A stretch of 64,000 nucleotides of DNA from Pseudomonas mendocina (GTDB lineage Bacteria > Pseudomonadota > Gammaproteobacteria > Pseudomonadales > Pseudomonadaceae). The position numbers were made by a program, and so were the translations under genes. This document shows positions 17,311 to 25,803 of the stretch, in pieces. Position 1 is the stretch's first letter. Each line of letters opens with the position of its first letter. The DNA is taken from NCBI RefSeq assembly GCF_003008615.1, contig NZ_CP027657.1, forward strand, positions 4,030,001-4,094,000, written 5' to 3'. Below the pieces are notes generated by a model, which saw only the letters and a program-made list of their open reading frames with translations, had not been told where the DNA came from and searched no databases.

Positions 17311-17468
17311 AGAACCTGTTCACGATTTGCTGCGCGTCGGCCCTACTGCGTTAAAAACAGGCTGGAGCGCCAGCCCGGTCGGACTGCTCATTTACAGTTT
17401 GTAAACTGTGCGTCCTCGCCTGTTTTTGCCTTGCATGGCTCTAGCTCGCGAGATCGTGAACAGGTTCT
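17311..17468 (+). repeat. MITE-like element with terminal inverted repeats, copy 1
   Basis: 158 bases bounded by AGAACCTGTTCACGAT and its exact reverse complement. Inside are a second inverted pair, AAAAACAGG (17354-17362) against CCTGTTTTT, and a small palindrome ACAGTTTGTAAACTGT. Two further copies lie at 23384-23627 and 47721-47891, in the same orientation. It lies between the mmsA stop and the binding-protein promoter, has no coding capacity, and could form a large cruciform or RNA hairpin. Confidence 0.85.
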
Positions 17469-17484
17469 AAGAGTTATCCCGTTC

Positions 17485-18981
17485 TCATTTCAGTTGAATG
17501 GTCATGTTCGGCCCGGCCTCCAGTGGCGTGTCGTCGAACCAGCGACTGGTGACTGTCTTGGTCTCGGTATAGAAACGCACCGCCTGTTTGCCGTAGGCGT
17601 GCAGGTCGCCGTAGAACGAGCCTTTCCAGCCGGTGAAGGAGAAGAACGGCAGCGGCACCGGAATCGGTACGTTGATGCCCACCTGGCCGACTTCAATCGC
17701 ATGCTGGAAGTGCCGCGCAGCGCCGCCAGAGCGGGTGAACAGGCTGGTGCCGTTGCCGTAGGGGCTGGCGTTGACCAGTGCGATGGCCTCTTCGAGGCTG
17801 TCTACCTCCATGCACACCAGCACCGGGCCGAAGATTTCCTCGCGGTACAGGCTCATCTTCGTTGTCACCCCGCGGAACAGGGTCGGGCCGACCCAGTTGC
17901 CATTCGGGTAACCCTCGACCGTGCACTGTGAGCCATCGAGCAGGCACTCGGCGCCTTCGGCTTTGCCTTCGTCGATCAGGCGCAACACGCGCTGGCGCGC
18001 CTGCGGGCTGATCAGCGGGCCGTAGGCGGCACCACTGTCCTGCCAGTGGCCGGGGCGCAATGCGGCCATCTGCTCGGCCAATTCGTCGATCCACTGTTTC
18101 GACTCACCGACGAACACCGCGACGCTGATCGCCATGCAGCGTTGCCCGGCCGCGCCGCAACTGGCGCCGAGCAGGTTGCTGATCACCTGATCCTTGGGCG
18201 CGTCCGGCATGATCACCATATGGTTCTTCGCCCCGGCGAAGGCCTGCACGCGCTTCAGGTGCTGGGTGCCGGTGCGGTAGACATGCTGGCCCACCGTCAC
18301 CGAGCCGACGAAGGACACCGCACGCACGGCCGGGTGTACCAGCAGCGCATCGACCTGCTCGCGGCCGCCATGCAGCACCTGCAGCACGCCGGCCGGCGCG
18401 CCGGCCTCGATGAACAGCTCGGCCAGGCGATTGGGCGTCAGTGGATCCTGCTCGGAGGGTTTGAGGATGAAGGTATTGCCGCAGGCGATGGCCAGCGGAA
18501 ACATCCACAGCGGAATCATTGCCGGGAAGTTGAATGGGGTGATGCCGACGCACACACCCAGGGGCTGGATCCAGCTGGCGGTGTCGATCTCGCGGGCGAC
18601 GTTCTCCACCGTTTCTCCCATCATCAGGCTGGCGATGTTGGCCGCGTGTTCGGCCACTTCGATACCACGCCAGACGTCGCCCTTGGCATCGGCGAAAGTC
18701 TTGCCGGTTTCCTGGGCGAGGATTTCCGCCAGCTCGTCGTGATGTTCCTTGAGCAGGTGCTGGTAGCGCAGCATCAGGCGGGCACGTTCCGATACCGGCA
18801 CCTCGCGCCAGGCGAGGAAGGCTTTCTGCGCACTGGCCACTGCCGCCTCGATTTCCTCGGCGGTGGCCTTGGGGGCGAGCGCTATCACCTCCTGGGTGGC
18901 CGGGTCGGTGACTTCGATCAGCTCATGCGCCTGGCTGGTTTGCCATTGGCCGTCGATCAGTTGCGGCAGGGTACGGGGCAT
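17485..18981 (-). CDS. mmsA: Methylmalonate-semialdehyde dehydrogenase (acylating)
   Basis: 498 residues. Converts methylmalonate semialdehyde plus CoA and NAD+ to propionyl-CoA, the last step of valine degradation and also part of inositol and thymine catabolism. It belongs to the aldehyde dehydrogenase superfamily: [18 protein letters not shown], the [15 protein letters not shown]-binding loop, and [15 protein letters not shown] with nucleophile Cys282. ATG at 18981 was preferred to an upstream GTG at 18987 because AGGAGG sits 5 bases before the ATG and would abut the GTG. It is divergent from an AraC-type regulator. A Crc-type CA motif overlaps the leader, and the repeat element follows the stop codon. 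Confidence 0.93.
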   Translation of the reverse strand: MPRTLPQLIDGQWQTSQAHELIEVTDPATQEVIALAPKATAEEIEAAVASAQKAFLAWREVPVSERARLMLRYQHLLKEHHDELAEILAQETGKTFADAKGDVWRGIEVAEHAANIASLMMGETVENVAREIDTASWIQPLGVCVGITPFNFPAMIPLWMFPLAIACGNTFILKPSEQDPLTPNRLAELFIEAGAPAGVLQVLHGGREQVDALLVHPAVRAVSFVGSVTVGQHVYRTGTQHLKRVQAFAGAKNHMVIMPDAPKDQVISNLLGASCGAAGQRCMAISVAVFVGESKQWIDELAEQMAALRPGHWQDSGAAYGPLISPQARQRVLRLIDEGKAEGAECLLDGSQCTVEGYPNGNWVGPTLFRGVTTKMSLYREEIFGPVLVCMEVDSLEEAIALVNASPYGNGTSLFTRSGGAARHFQHAIEVGQVGINVPIPVPLPFFSFTGWKGSFYGDLHAYGKQAVRFYTETKTVTSRWFDDTPLEAGPNMTIQLK

Positions 18982-18993
18982 GTTCACCTCCTG

Positions 18994-19001
18994 TTGTTCT
19001 T
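18994..19001 (-). promoter_or_regulatory. Hfq/Crc CA motif in the mmsA leader
   Basis: AAGAACAA on the transcript strand fits AANAANAA and lies just upstream of the AGGAGG ribosome-binding site of mmsA. Together with the similar motif at 17247-17254 it suggests that valine catabolism is repressed when preferred carbon sources are present. Confidence 0.5.
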
Positions 19002-19042
19002 GTATGGGCTCTTTATAGCCACTCGCTACCCGTTTGTGGATT

Positions 19043-19073
19043 GACGATCTTGGCCTTGGGATGGACGATCTTG
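19043..19073. promoter_or_regulatory. Direct-repeat operator in the mmsA/mmsR intergenic region
   Basis: GACGATCTTG occurs at 19043-19052 and again at 19064-19073, a 21-base spacing (two helical turns) in direct orientation. This is the classic layout for an AraC-family dimer. The adjacent gene encodes such a regulator, so this is its likely binding site for activating mmsA. Confidence 0.6.
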
Positions 19074-19106
19074 TGATTCGATTCGCTGATTTAGGGGATA
19101 AGGCTC

Positions 19107-19988
19107 ATGGGCTTGCGCGTGGAGACTTCCAATTGGCCGCTGCCACTGGGCGGGCAGCGCTTCATCACGCCGCCGCGTTTGCGTCGTCTGCTGGCTCGCC
19201 ATCCGCTGAGCCTGGGGTGCTATCCATTGGCCATCGGCTTTTATCCGGATGCGGTCGAGCACCAGATGCGCCGCGCGCAACCCGACGATCATCTATTGAT
19301 CTATTGCCGCTCCGGCCAGGGTTGGCTGGAAACGGCGGATGGACGATTCGAGGTCAGCGCTGGCGATCTGCTGCTGTTGCCCAAGGCTGTCGCGCATGCC
19401 TATGGCGCCGATGCGCAAAGCCCCTGGACGATCTACTGGGTGCACTTCGACGGTAGCCTCAGTGAGGACTTCCTGAGCCTGCTGGGTACGCAGTCGCTGC
19501 GGCGCATTGGTGTGCAACCCCGATTGCTCGGCGACTTCGAGGCGCTGTTGGGCTTGCAGCGCCAGAGCCTCAACGCCTTGCCCTTCATCCATGCCGCGCA
19601 CCGTTTGCAGGCGATGCTCAGCTCCCTGGCGGTGCTGCCGGCACGGGTCAACCTCAAGTCCGGACGGGTGCTGGATATCGAGGCGGTGCAGGCGGTGATG
19701 CGCGAGCATCTGCACGACAGTCTCAACCTCGATGAGCTGGCCGCCCAGTTCAAGCTGTCGCGCTTTCATTTCGCCAAGACCTACCGTGCGCTGACCGGCC
19801 ACGCGCCGATCCAGGACTTCATCCAGTTGAAGATGGCCCTGGCCTGCCGCCTGCTCGACCGTGGCGATATGGAGGTGCGTCAGGTGGCCGAGCAACTGGG
19901 CTATGACGACCCCTATTACTTCTCGCGGCTGTTTCGCAAGGTGGTGGGCATGGCGCCCAGTCACTACCGGGCGTTGCACCAGGGGTAG
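19107..19988 (+). CDS. mmsR: AraC-family regulator, MmsR type
   Basis: 293 residues. The N-terminal cupin-like effector domain (about 20-150, with DHLLIYCRSGQGWLE and PWTIYWVHF) precedes two helix-turn-helix units. These are LDELAAQFKLSRFHFAKTYR near residue 213 and the AraC signature AEQLGYDDPYYFSRLFRK near 262. It is divergent from mmsA, as mmsR is in P. aeruginosa, and is expected to activate the valine genes in response to 3-hydroxyisobutyrate or valine. The paired direct repeats between the two genes fit that role. Symbol assigned by family and context. Confidence 0.78.
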   Translation: MGLRVETSNWPLPLGGQRFITPPRLRRLLARHPLSLGCYPLAIGFYPDAVEHQMRRAQPDDHLLIYCRSGQGWLETADGRFEVSAGDLLLLPKAVAHAYGADAQSPWTIYWVHFDGSLSEDFLSLLGTQSLRRIGVQPRLLGDFEALLGLQRQSLNALPFIHAAHRLQAMLSSLAVLPARVNLKSGRVLDIEAVQAVMREHLHDSLNLDELAAQFKLSRFHFAKTYRALTGHAPIQDFIQLKMALACRLLDRGDMEVRQVAEQLGYDDPYYFSRLFRKVVGMAPSHYRALHQG

Positions 19989-20022
19989 ATAGGCGAGGGC
20001 ACGTAGCATGCCCGGCGCGGAG

Positions 20023-20087
20023 GTAGCCCGGATGCAATCCGGGGGGCGGTCGGCGGATTGTTCGCTTCGCTCCTGAATCCGCCCTAC
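20023..20087. repeat. REP-like element overlapping the thioesterase stop
   Basis: GTAGCCCGGATGCAATCCGGG begins the unit and a complementary-style arm (CGGATT...AATCCGCCCTAC) ends it. The last bases include the stop codon of the minus-strand thioesterase. The same core recurs as an inverted pair at 22967-23024. Confidence 0.65.
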
Positions 20088-20497
20088 ACCCGAGCGATGG
20101 TGGCCAGGCCGGTGGCTACGAGCTTTTCCTGACGATCCTTCACTGCGAACACATCGGCTCTGCATACCGCCTGGCGCTGACCGGCCTTGAGCACTTCGGC
20201 CCGGCATATCAGTTTTTCACCAAGTGCTGGCGCGAGCAGGTTGAGTTTGTACTCGCTGGTAACGACGTCGCCGACCATCGAGGCTGCTGCCCAGGCGCAC
20301 CCGCTATCGATCATGAAACCGACTACCGCCCCATGCATATAGCCGTGATGCTGGCACAGGTCAGGGCGGCTATGTACCTGCAAGCTGACCCGGCCAGGCT
20401 CGAAGTCGAGTAGCTCAGCGCCGAGCAGTTGGGCGAATGTGGAGTGGGCAAGTGCTTGTTCCAGGCGCTCGCGGCTTATACCGGTAGAAGCGTTCAT
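20084..20497 (-). CDS. PaaI-type hotdog thioesterase
   Basis: 137 residues, a single hotdog domain. The segment HHGYMHGAVVGFMIDSGCAWAA is the HGG-type signature helix of the PaaI/4HBT thioesterases, and residues near it (His, Asp) form the usual active site of the tetramer. It probably hydrolyses an acyl- or aryl-CoA ester in the cytoplasm; the substrate cannot be told. It starts with ATG at 20497 after AGGAATCC. It stands alone, convergent with mmsR, with a REP-like repeat between the two genes. A role in CoA recycling next to the valine genes is possible but unproven. Confidence 0.83.
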   Translation of the reverse strand: MNASTGISRERLEQALAHSTFAQLLGAELLDFEPGRVSLQVHSRPDLCQHHGYMHGAVVGFMIDSGCAWAAASMVGDVVTSEYKLNLLAPALGEKLICRAEVLKAGQRQAVCRADVFAVKDRQEKLVATGLATIARV

Positions 20498-20599
20498 GAG
20501 GATTCCTGCGATGTGAATGGCAGGTGAGTCTTGTAACGCTTCACTGGGTAATCAAGGCGCATCCAGGTTGCTGATGGGGTGTCATCAAGAGGCACGTTC

Positions 20600-21415
20600 T
20601 CAGGCCAGCATGCGCAGCCACAGTTGCTGCTCGTCCTGCAGCGTTTCGCTCAGGTTGGCCAATGGTTGTTCAAGCCCCAGGCGGCACTGCGCCGGCAGTG
20701 GCTCGGGGAGGTTCGCCGGTTGTATCTGCAACGCGCTGGCCAGCAGCACCAGGTCGGTCAGGTCGGCTTCGCCGTCGTGATCGTACAGCCATTTGTTGCG
20801 CTGCCTGGCGCATTCGACCAGCGTGGTCGGCACCTGCCAGCGGGTCAGCACCAGGGCGCCAATATCGCCGGACAGGTAATCACAAAGGCCATCCAGCGAT
20901 TGTGCGTCACGCGGAAAGTCCGGCCAGTGCTCCAGCTCCGCCAATAGCGGCAGGCTGCCGATGTCCTGCAACAGACCTGCGAGCATGGCGTCATCGAGCG
21001 ATTGATCGCAGCGTTGCGCCAGCACGGCGCAGAACGCTGCCCGCTCCCGTGCCTTGCGCCAGCGCTGACGAAACACCTGCTGCAAGGGCTTCTCCTTGCT
21101 GATGAACAGATTGCGCGCGGCAAAACCCAGCACCAGCGTACCGAGCTGGCGGGTGCCGAGGCGGGCGAGCAGGTCGCGCATCGAGACGCACGGACGGGCG
21201 CTGCGAATCAGCGGGCTTTCGGCGAATTGCATGAGGTAGGCGGACAGCGGTGGGTCGCTGTTGATCACGCGCGCCAGTTGCTCCAATGAGGTTCGCGGGT
21301 CTTCCAGCAGTTGGCGGATGCGCATGGCCGCTTCCGGCATCTGCGGCACCTTGGCCTGTCCTTTGAGAAAACGGGTGAGCAGGGCGAAGCGAATGGCTTC
21401 GGGGGACAGCGACAT
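20600..21415 (-). CDS. HDOD-domain signalling protein
   Basis: About 271 residues. The region from about residue 15 to 215 has the HDOD fold ([48 protein letters not shown]). HDOD is related to HD phosphohydrolases but lacks the metal-binding HD pair, and such proteins act as scaffolds in motility, stress or c-di-GMP signalling. The start at 21415 ([10 protein letters not shown]) was chosen because the longer upstream frame has no family-like sequence; GGAAG lies upstream. The gene is divergent from ung. No fused output domain is present. Confidence 0.8.
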   Translation of the reverse strand: MSLSPEAIRFALLTRFLKGQAKVPQMPEAAMRIRQLLEDPRTSLEQLARVINSDPPLSAYLMQFAESPLIRSARPCVSMRDLLARLGTRQLGTLVLGFAARNLFISKEKPLQQVFRQRWRKARERAAFCAVLAQRCDQSLDDAMLAGLLQDIGSLPLLAELEHWPDFPRDAQSLDGLCDYLSGDIGALVLTRWQVPTTLVECARQRNKWLYDHDGEADLTDLVLLASALQIQPANLPEPLPAQCRLGLEQPLANLSETLQDEQQLWLRMLA

Positions 21416-21563
21416 GATGGCAGGGACTTCCGTGGAACCGCAGCGGCGTACTGAAATGCTAGCAGAGCCGTTGCCGAAAGCCGATGCGGCGCCACTTGCC
21501 TTGACTTGCTGGAAACCCTTCTCTAGCGTGCCTGCACTTGTTTTGAGCCAGCAGGAAAACCGC

Positions 21564-22253
21564 ATGACCGAAGATCGCATCAAACTCGAAGCCAGCTGGA
21601 AGCACGCGCTGCGCGAGGAGTTCGACAAGCCTTACATGAGCGAGCTGCGTGAGTTCCTGCGTGCGGAAAAGGCTGCCGGCAAGGAGATTTACCCGCCGGG
21701 ACCGCTGATCTTCAATGCCCTCAACTCCACGCCGCTGAACCAGGTGAAGGTGGTGATCATTGGCCAGGATCCTTACCACGGCCCCGGCCAGGCCCACGGT
21801 CTGTGTTTCTCGGTGCAGCCCGGCGTGCAGACGCCGCCGTCTCTGGTGAACATCTACAAGGAGCTCAAGCGCGACCTGAACATCGATATCCCGTCGCATG
21901 GCTACCTGCAAAGCTGGGCCGACCAGGGCGTATTGCTGCTCAATACCTCGTTGACCGTCGAGCGCGCCAATGCTGGTTCGCACGCGGGCAAAGGCTGGCA
22001 GTTCTTCACCGACCGGGTGATCGAAGTGGTCAGCGAACATCAGCCCAAGCTGGTGTTCCTGCTCTGGGGCAGCCATGCGCAGAGCAAGCAGCGCCTGATC
22101 GATCCGACCAAGCATCTGGTGTTGCGCTCGCCACACCCGTCGCCGCTGTCGGCGCACCGTGGCTTCATCGGCAATGGCCATTTCAGCCGCTGCAACCAGT
22201 TCCTGGTGCAGAACGGCATGGCCCCCATCGAATGGCAGGTGCCGGCGCTGTAA
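21564..22253 (+). CDS. ung: Uracil-DNA glycosylase (family 1)
   Basis: 229 residues, standard length. Removes uracil from DNA as the first step of base excision repair. The water-activating loop [14 protein letters not shown] carries Asp69, [11 protein letters not shown] binds uracil, and the [11 protein letters not shown] loop carries the catalytic His and the Leu that intercalates into DNA. Start is ATG at 21564 with AGGA upstream (GCAGGAAAACCGC). The frame is open further upstream, but that part lacks similarity to the family. Single-gene unit, divergent from the HDOD gene. Confidence 0.96.
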   Translation: MTEDRIKLEASWKHALREEFDKPYMSELREFLRAEKAAGKEIYPPGPLIFNALNSTPLNQVKVVIIGQDPYHGPGQAHGLCFSVQPGVQTPPSLVNIYKELKRDLNIDIPSHGYLQSWADQGVLLLNTSLTVERANAGSHAGKGWQFFTDRVIEVVSEHQPKLVFLLWGSHAQSKQRLIDPTKHLVLRSPHPSPLSAHRGFIGNGHFSRCNQFLVQNGMAPIEWQVPAL

Positions 22254-22339
22254 GCCTGCAACGTAGTACCCGGTTGTTACCAGAGGGCGGGCAGGGCGGC
22301 GAATAATGATTTCGCTCCACCCACCTTCAGGAGACGATC

Positions 22340-22921
22340 ATGGCTGCCAAGAAGATTCTCATGCTGGTCGGCGACTACGCCGAAGATTACGAAACCATGG
22401 TGCCGTTCCAGGCACTGTTGATGGTCGGTCACACGGTGCATGCGGTGTGTCCGGGCAAGACCGCCGGACAGACGGTGCGTACCGCCATTCACGATTTCGA
22501 GGGCGACCAGACCTACAGCGAGAAGCCAGGGCACAATTTCGCCCTCAACTTCGATTTCGCCAAGGTTCGCGCAGAGGACTACGACGCCTTGCTGGTACCC
22601 GGCGGCCGCGCCCCCGAGTACCTGCGCCTGAATGCCGAGGTAGTCGCCCTGGTCAAAGCTTTCGCCCAGGCTGACAAACCCATCGCTGCGGTTTGCCATG
22701 GCCCGCAACTGCTGGCCGCAGCCGGCATTTTGCAGGGCCGTGAGTGCAGTGCTTATCCGGCCTGTGCGCCGGAGGTGGGGCTGGCAGGCGGCACTTATGT
22801 GGAGATTCCGGTGGATCAGGCGCATGTGCAGGGCAATCTGGTCACGGCACCGGCATGGCCCGCGCATCCGGCCTGGTTGGCTGCGTTTCTCAAGGTGCTG
22901 GGCACGGAAATCCGTTTGTAA
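22340..22921 (+). CDS. DJ-1/PfpI-family protein
   Basis: 193 residues, a single DJ-1/PfpI (class I glutamine amidotransferase-like) domain. The nucleophile elbow [10 protein letters not shown] holds Cys119 followed by His120, and an acidic residue early in the chain (DYAEDYE, near Glu19) is the usual partner of the cysteine. Members include deglycases/glyoxalases, chaperones and intracellular proteases; none can be chosen here. The ATG follows AGGAG. Between this gene and the next lies an inverted pair of REP-like units, suggesting separate transcripts. Confidence 0.83.
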   Translation: MAAKKILMLVGDYAEDYETMVPFQALLMVGHTVHAVCPGKTAGQTVRTAIHDFEGDQTYSEKPGHNFALNFDFAKVRAEDYDALLVPGGRAPEYLRLNAEVVALVKAFAQADKPIAAVCHGPQLLAAAGILQGRECSAYPACAPEVGLAGGTYVEIPVDQAHVQGNLVTAPAWPAHPAWLAAFLKVLGTEIRL

Positions 22922-22966
22922 CTCACCTTGGCCCGCATGCCGTCCGGACAGATCGGTTAGCGGGTT

Positions 22967-23024
22967 CCCGGATTTCATCCGGGCTACGATGTATAGGTCA
23001 GCGTAGCCCGGATGCAATCCGGGG
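22967..23024. repeat. Inverted pair of REP-like units
   Basis: CCCGGATTTCATCCGGGCTAC (22967-22987) faces GTAGCCCGGATGCAATCCGGG (23003-23023) across a 15-base spacer. This is the head-to-head arrangement typical of REP doublets, lying in the short gap between two plus-strand genes. Confidence 0.75.
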
Positions 23025-23082
23025 GGCATCATTCGCGCGTTTCCCGCAGCACGACCCGATCCACCTTTCAGGAGCACGACCG

Positions 23083-23385
23083 ATGTGCGAACTCTATGTA
23101 AAGGCCGACCCCATCCTCTATGAGTCCCGCTCGCGTTCGCTGCGTATCCGCGGCGTGGTGACCACTTTGCGCCTGGAGAATCAGTTCTGGGACATCCTGC
23201 GCGAGATCGCCGAAGTCGACGGCATGACCACCAACCAGCTGATCGCCAAGTTGTACGAAGAGGTGATGGATTTTCGCGGCGAAGTGGTCAACTTCGCCTC
23301 CTTCCTGCGCGTCAGCTGCACCCGTTACCTGGCGCAGAAGGCTGGGCGTCAGGTGCCATTGCGCGTGGTCGGGACAGCGGGCTAG
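23083..23385 (+). CDS. Ribbon-helix-helix domain protein
   Basis: 100 residues. The segment from about 15 to 75 fits the RHH_4 family: a beta strand (RSLRIRGVVTTLRLEN) followed by two helices (FWDILREIAEVDGMTTNQLIAKLYEEV). Proteins of this family are small, often dimeric, and some bind DNA as aryl-sulfate sulfotransferase-like or antitoxin-like regulators. No toxin gene is adjacent. ATG at 23083 is preceded by CAGGAGCACGACCG, deciding the start. The TAG stop overlaps the first bases of the repeat element. Confidence 0.75.
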   Translation: MCELYVKADPILYESRSRSLRIRGVVTTLRLENQFWDILREIAEVDGMTTNQLIAKLYEEVMDFRGEVVNFASFLRVSCTRYLAQKAGRQVPLRVVGTAG

Positions 23386-23627
23386 AACCTGTTCACGAGC
23401 TACTGCGCGTCGGCCCTACTGCGTTAAAAACAGGCTGGAACGCCAGCCCGGTCGGAAGCCGCTTGCGGCTAACGCATTTTAGTGCGGCCCCGGAGGGGTG
23501 AGCGAAGCGAGTCATGCTCATTTACAGCTCGTAAAGTCGACTGCGACTCCGACCGTTCCTCGCCTGTTTTTGCGGGGCCGCCATCGGTGTTGTATGGCTC
23601 TAGCTCGCGAGATCGTGAACAGGTTCT
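23384..23627 (+). repeat. MITE-like element, copy 2 (long form)
   Basis: 244 bases between AGAACCTGTTCACGA and its reverse complement. It is about 86 bases longer than copy 1 because of extra material in the middle (including GCTTGCGGCTAACGC). Its left end supplies two bases of the RHH gene's TAG stop and its right end one base of the kinase's TAA stop, so both convergent genes terminate in it. The inner AAAAACAGG/CCTGTTTTT arms are conserved and could act as a bidirectional terminator. Confidence 0.85.
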
Positions 23628-25123
23628 TAGGCGCTGTGCTCGATGGCAGAGCGCTGGCGCGGCAGCCTGACGCTGACGCGCAGGCCGCCCAGCGGAGAGT
23701 CGTCGAGGGCGATGTTGCCCTGATGCAGCTCTACAACGCGGCGCACGATGGACAGGCCGAGCCCGGCACCCTGGCCTTCGCCGATACGGAAGAAGCGCTC
23801 GAACAGGCGTTCGCGCAACTCCGGTGGTACACCGGGGCCGCTGTCGTGCACCTGCAGCACCAGGTCATGGGCATTGGCCAGCAAGTGCACCTGAATGCAG
23901 CCACCTACCGGGGTGTACTGCACGGCATTGCTCACCAGGTTCTGCAGCAGAATGCCCAGGCTCGGGGCATCGGCTGGTAGCTGATAGTCGGCGGGCTCCT
24001 GAGCATCGAGAATCAGTTCCTGCTGGCGATTGAGCGCCAGTGGCGTCAGCTCGGCCAGTTCACTGCGCAGGAAGGCCAGCAGGTCGAGGTCACTCATGTT
24101 CAGGCGCACGCCATTGGGATCCAGTCGCGCCAGGGTCAGCAGCTGCGCGACCACACGGGTAGCACGGTCGACACCGCTACCCAACTGTTTCAGTGCCTCT
24201 TCGCGGTCGCCGGCATCCGGTGCTTCCAGCGCGTTCTGGGCATGGATGCGCAGCACCGCCAGGGGCGTGCGCAATTCGTGAGCAGCATCGGCGATAAAGC
24301 GTTTTTCCTGTTCCAGCAGCTGGTTGACCTGCATCAGCAGGCGGTTGAGCGCGGCGGCCATCGGTTCCAGCTCATTGGGCAATGGCGGGAAGACCAGCGG
24401 CGCCAGGTTGTCCGGGGCGCGGCCGCGAATGGCATCGGCCATGCGTTTGAGTGGATACAGACCCCAGCCCACGGTCAGCCACAAAAGAAGGCCGACGATG
24501 GGCAGGCCGATCAGCAGCGGTTGCAAACTGCGTTTGGCGATCTTGTCGATCAGCTCGCCGCGCACGTCCTCGCGCTCGCCAGCCAGCACCCAGTGGTAAT
24601 CGCGGCTGTCATGCAGCACGAACACGCGCCAGTTGTGTTCGCCGATGGTCAGGGTGTGATAGCCGATCAGGTAGCGGGCCAGCTGCGCCAGGCGCTGCTG
24701 CATCGGCTGGTCGTTGTCCGGCAATGCCAGGCCGAGCTGCTGGATCATGTCGTTGAGCAGACCCGGCGGGGCGCTGGCGGACTGGAACAGCAGCTCGCCA
24801 TCGTCGTCGAGCATTTGGAAGGCCAGCTTGCCTTCGTATTCGTGGCCGAGCAGGTTGTCCGGGTTGCGCGCGCTGTGCAGCAGCAGCGCTTCGTCGAGCA
24901 CCGCCTGCATCTCACGCCGCTCGTTCTCGGTGAGGTCGTGGCGCACCAGGCCCATGAGCAGGCGCGCGGTCTGCGACAGCTGGGCATCGAACAGCTCGCG
25001 TACTTCGTGCACGGAGTCGTTGTAGATCTTGTGGCTGATCAGCCCGAAGCTGCCTGCTACCAATAACAGAAGCAGGGCGAGCAGGCGGGTGCGGATGGAG
25101 CCGAAGGTCTTCAGCAACCTCAT
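23627..25123 (-). CDS. Two-component sensor histidine kinase (QseC/PmrB-like)
   Basis: 498 residues, inner membrane. TM1 is at about 12-30, a periplasmic sensing region of about 165 residues follows, and TM2 is at about 201-220. A HAMP-like linker, the H-box ADAAHELRTPLA with phospho-acceptor His282, the N-box LVSNAVQYTP, and GAGLGLSIVRRV for ATP binding follow. Its ATG overlaps the regulator's stop codon (ATGA), so the pair is coupled. The start at 25123 (MRLLKTFGSI) is set by that overlap. Being last in a seven-gene operon with an AMP-ligase, di-iron protein and SDR, it may sense the product of that pathway or an envelope signal. The ligand is unknown. Confidence 0.88.
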   Translation of the reverse strand: MRLLKTFGSIRTRLLALLLLLVAGSFGLISHKIYNDSVHEVRELFDAQLSQTARLLMGLVRHDLTENERREMQAVLDEALLLHSARNPDNLLGHEYEGKLAFQMLDDDGELLFQSASAPPGLLNDMIQQLGLALPDNDQPMQQRLAQLARYLIGYHTLTIGEHNWRVFVLHDSRDYHWVLAGEREDVRGELIDKIAKRSLQPLLIGLPIVGLLLWLTVGWGLYPLKRMADAIRGRAPDNLAPLVFPPLPNELEPMAAALNRLLMQVNQLLEQEKRFIADAAHELRTPLAVLRIHAQNALEAPDAGDREEALKQLGSGVDRATRVVAQLLTLARLDPNGVRLNMSDLDLLAFLRSELAELTPLALNRQQELILDAQEPADYQLPADAPSLGILLQNLVSNAVQYTPVGGCIQVHLLANAHDLVLQVHDSGPGVPPELRERLFERFFRIGEGQGAGLGLSIVRRVVELHQGNIALDDSPLGGLRVSVRLPRQRSAIEHSA

Positions 25124-25776
25124 TTGTCCACCAGATAACCAACGCCGCGCACGGTGCGGATCAGCTCCGGAAAGAATTTCTTGCGCAGGTGGTGCACGTG
25201 CACTTCCAGGGCGTTGCTTTCCACTTCCTCGTCCCAACCATAGAGTGCCTGTTGCAGCTTGTCGCGGGTCAGCACGCGACCGGGCTGGATCAGCAACTCG
25301 TGCAGCAGGAGGAATTCCTTGCGCGGCAGGTTGATGGTCTGGCCCTGGTATTCGACCACCTGGCTTGCCGGATCGAGGCGGATGCCGCGGTATTCCAGCG
25401 CCGGTTGCGGGCGCTGGAAACTGCGGCGCAGCAGGGCGCGCAGACGTGCCTTGAGTTCGGCCACGTCGAAGGGTTTGATCAGGTAGTCATCGGCGCCGGC
25501 ATCGAGGCCCGCAATACGGTCGCTGGTGGCATCACGCGCAGTGAGTACCAGCACCGGCACCGGGTTGGCATTGGCGCGCAGGTGCTTGAGCACCTGCAGG
25601 CCATCCATGCGCGGCAGGCCGAGGTCGAGAATGGCCAGCTCGAAACTCTCGTGGCTCAGTGCATGCAGGGCGCTGGCGCCGTCCTGCAGCCAGTCCACGG
25701 TGTAGCCTTCGGGTTTCAGCGCGGTGCGAATGCCTTCGCCCAGGGCCTGATCGTCTTCGACGAGAAGAATGCGCAT
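25120..25776 (-). CDS. OmpR/PhoB-type response regulator (QseB/PmrA-like)
   Basis: 218 residues. The receiver domain has acidic pocket Asp8/Asp9 and phospho-acceptor Asp51 (ILDLGLPRMDG). The winged-helix output domain occupies about 125-218 (EYRGIRLDPASQ..., NALEVHVHHLRKK, TVRGVGYLVDK). Closest to the QseB/PmrA group by eye. It is 27 bases downstream of the TPR gene and overlaps the kinase by 4 bases. A PmrA/QseB-type box lies 46 bases upstream of the first gene of the operon, so autoregulation is likely. Confidence 0.9.
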   Translation of the reverse strand: MRILLVEDDQALGEGIRTALKPEGYTVDWLQDGASALHALSHESFELAILDLGLPRMDGLQVLKHLRANANPVPVLVLTARDATSDRIAGLDAGADDYLIKPFDVAELKARLRALLRRSFQRPQPALEYRGIRLDPASQVVEYQGQTINLPRKEFLLLHELLIQPGRVLTRDKLQQALYGWDEEVESNALEVHVHHLRKKFFPELIRTVRGVGYLVDK

Positions 25777-25803
25777 GGCAACTCCTGTAGGGATGCGTCC
25801 GGT

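Noticed and set aside
13917..17354. 1,145-codon plus-strand frame
   Set aside because: Antisense to four well-supported minus-strand valine genes; composition (His/Gln/Gly-rich) is typical of a shadow frame.
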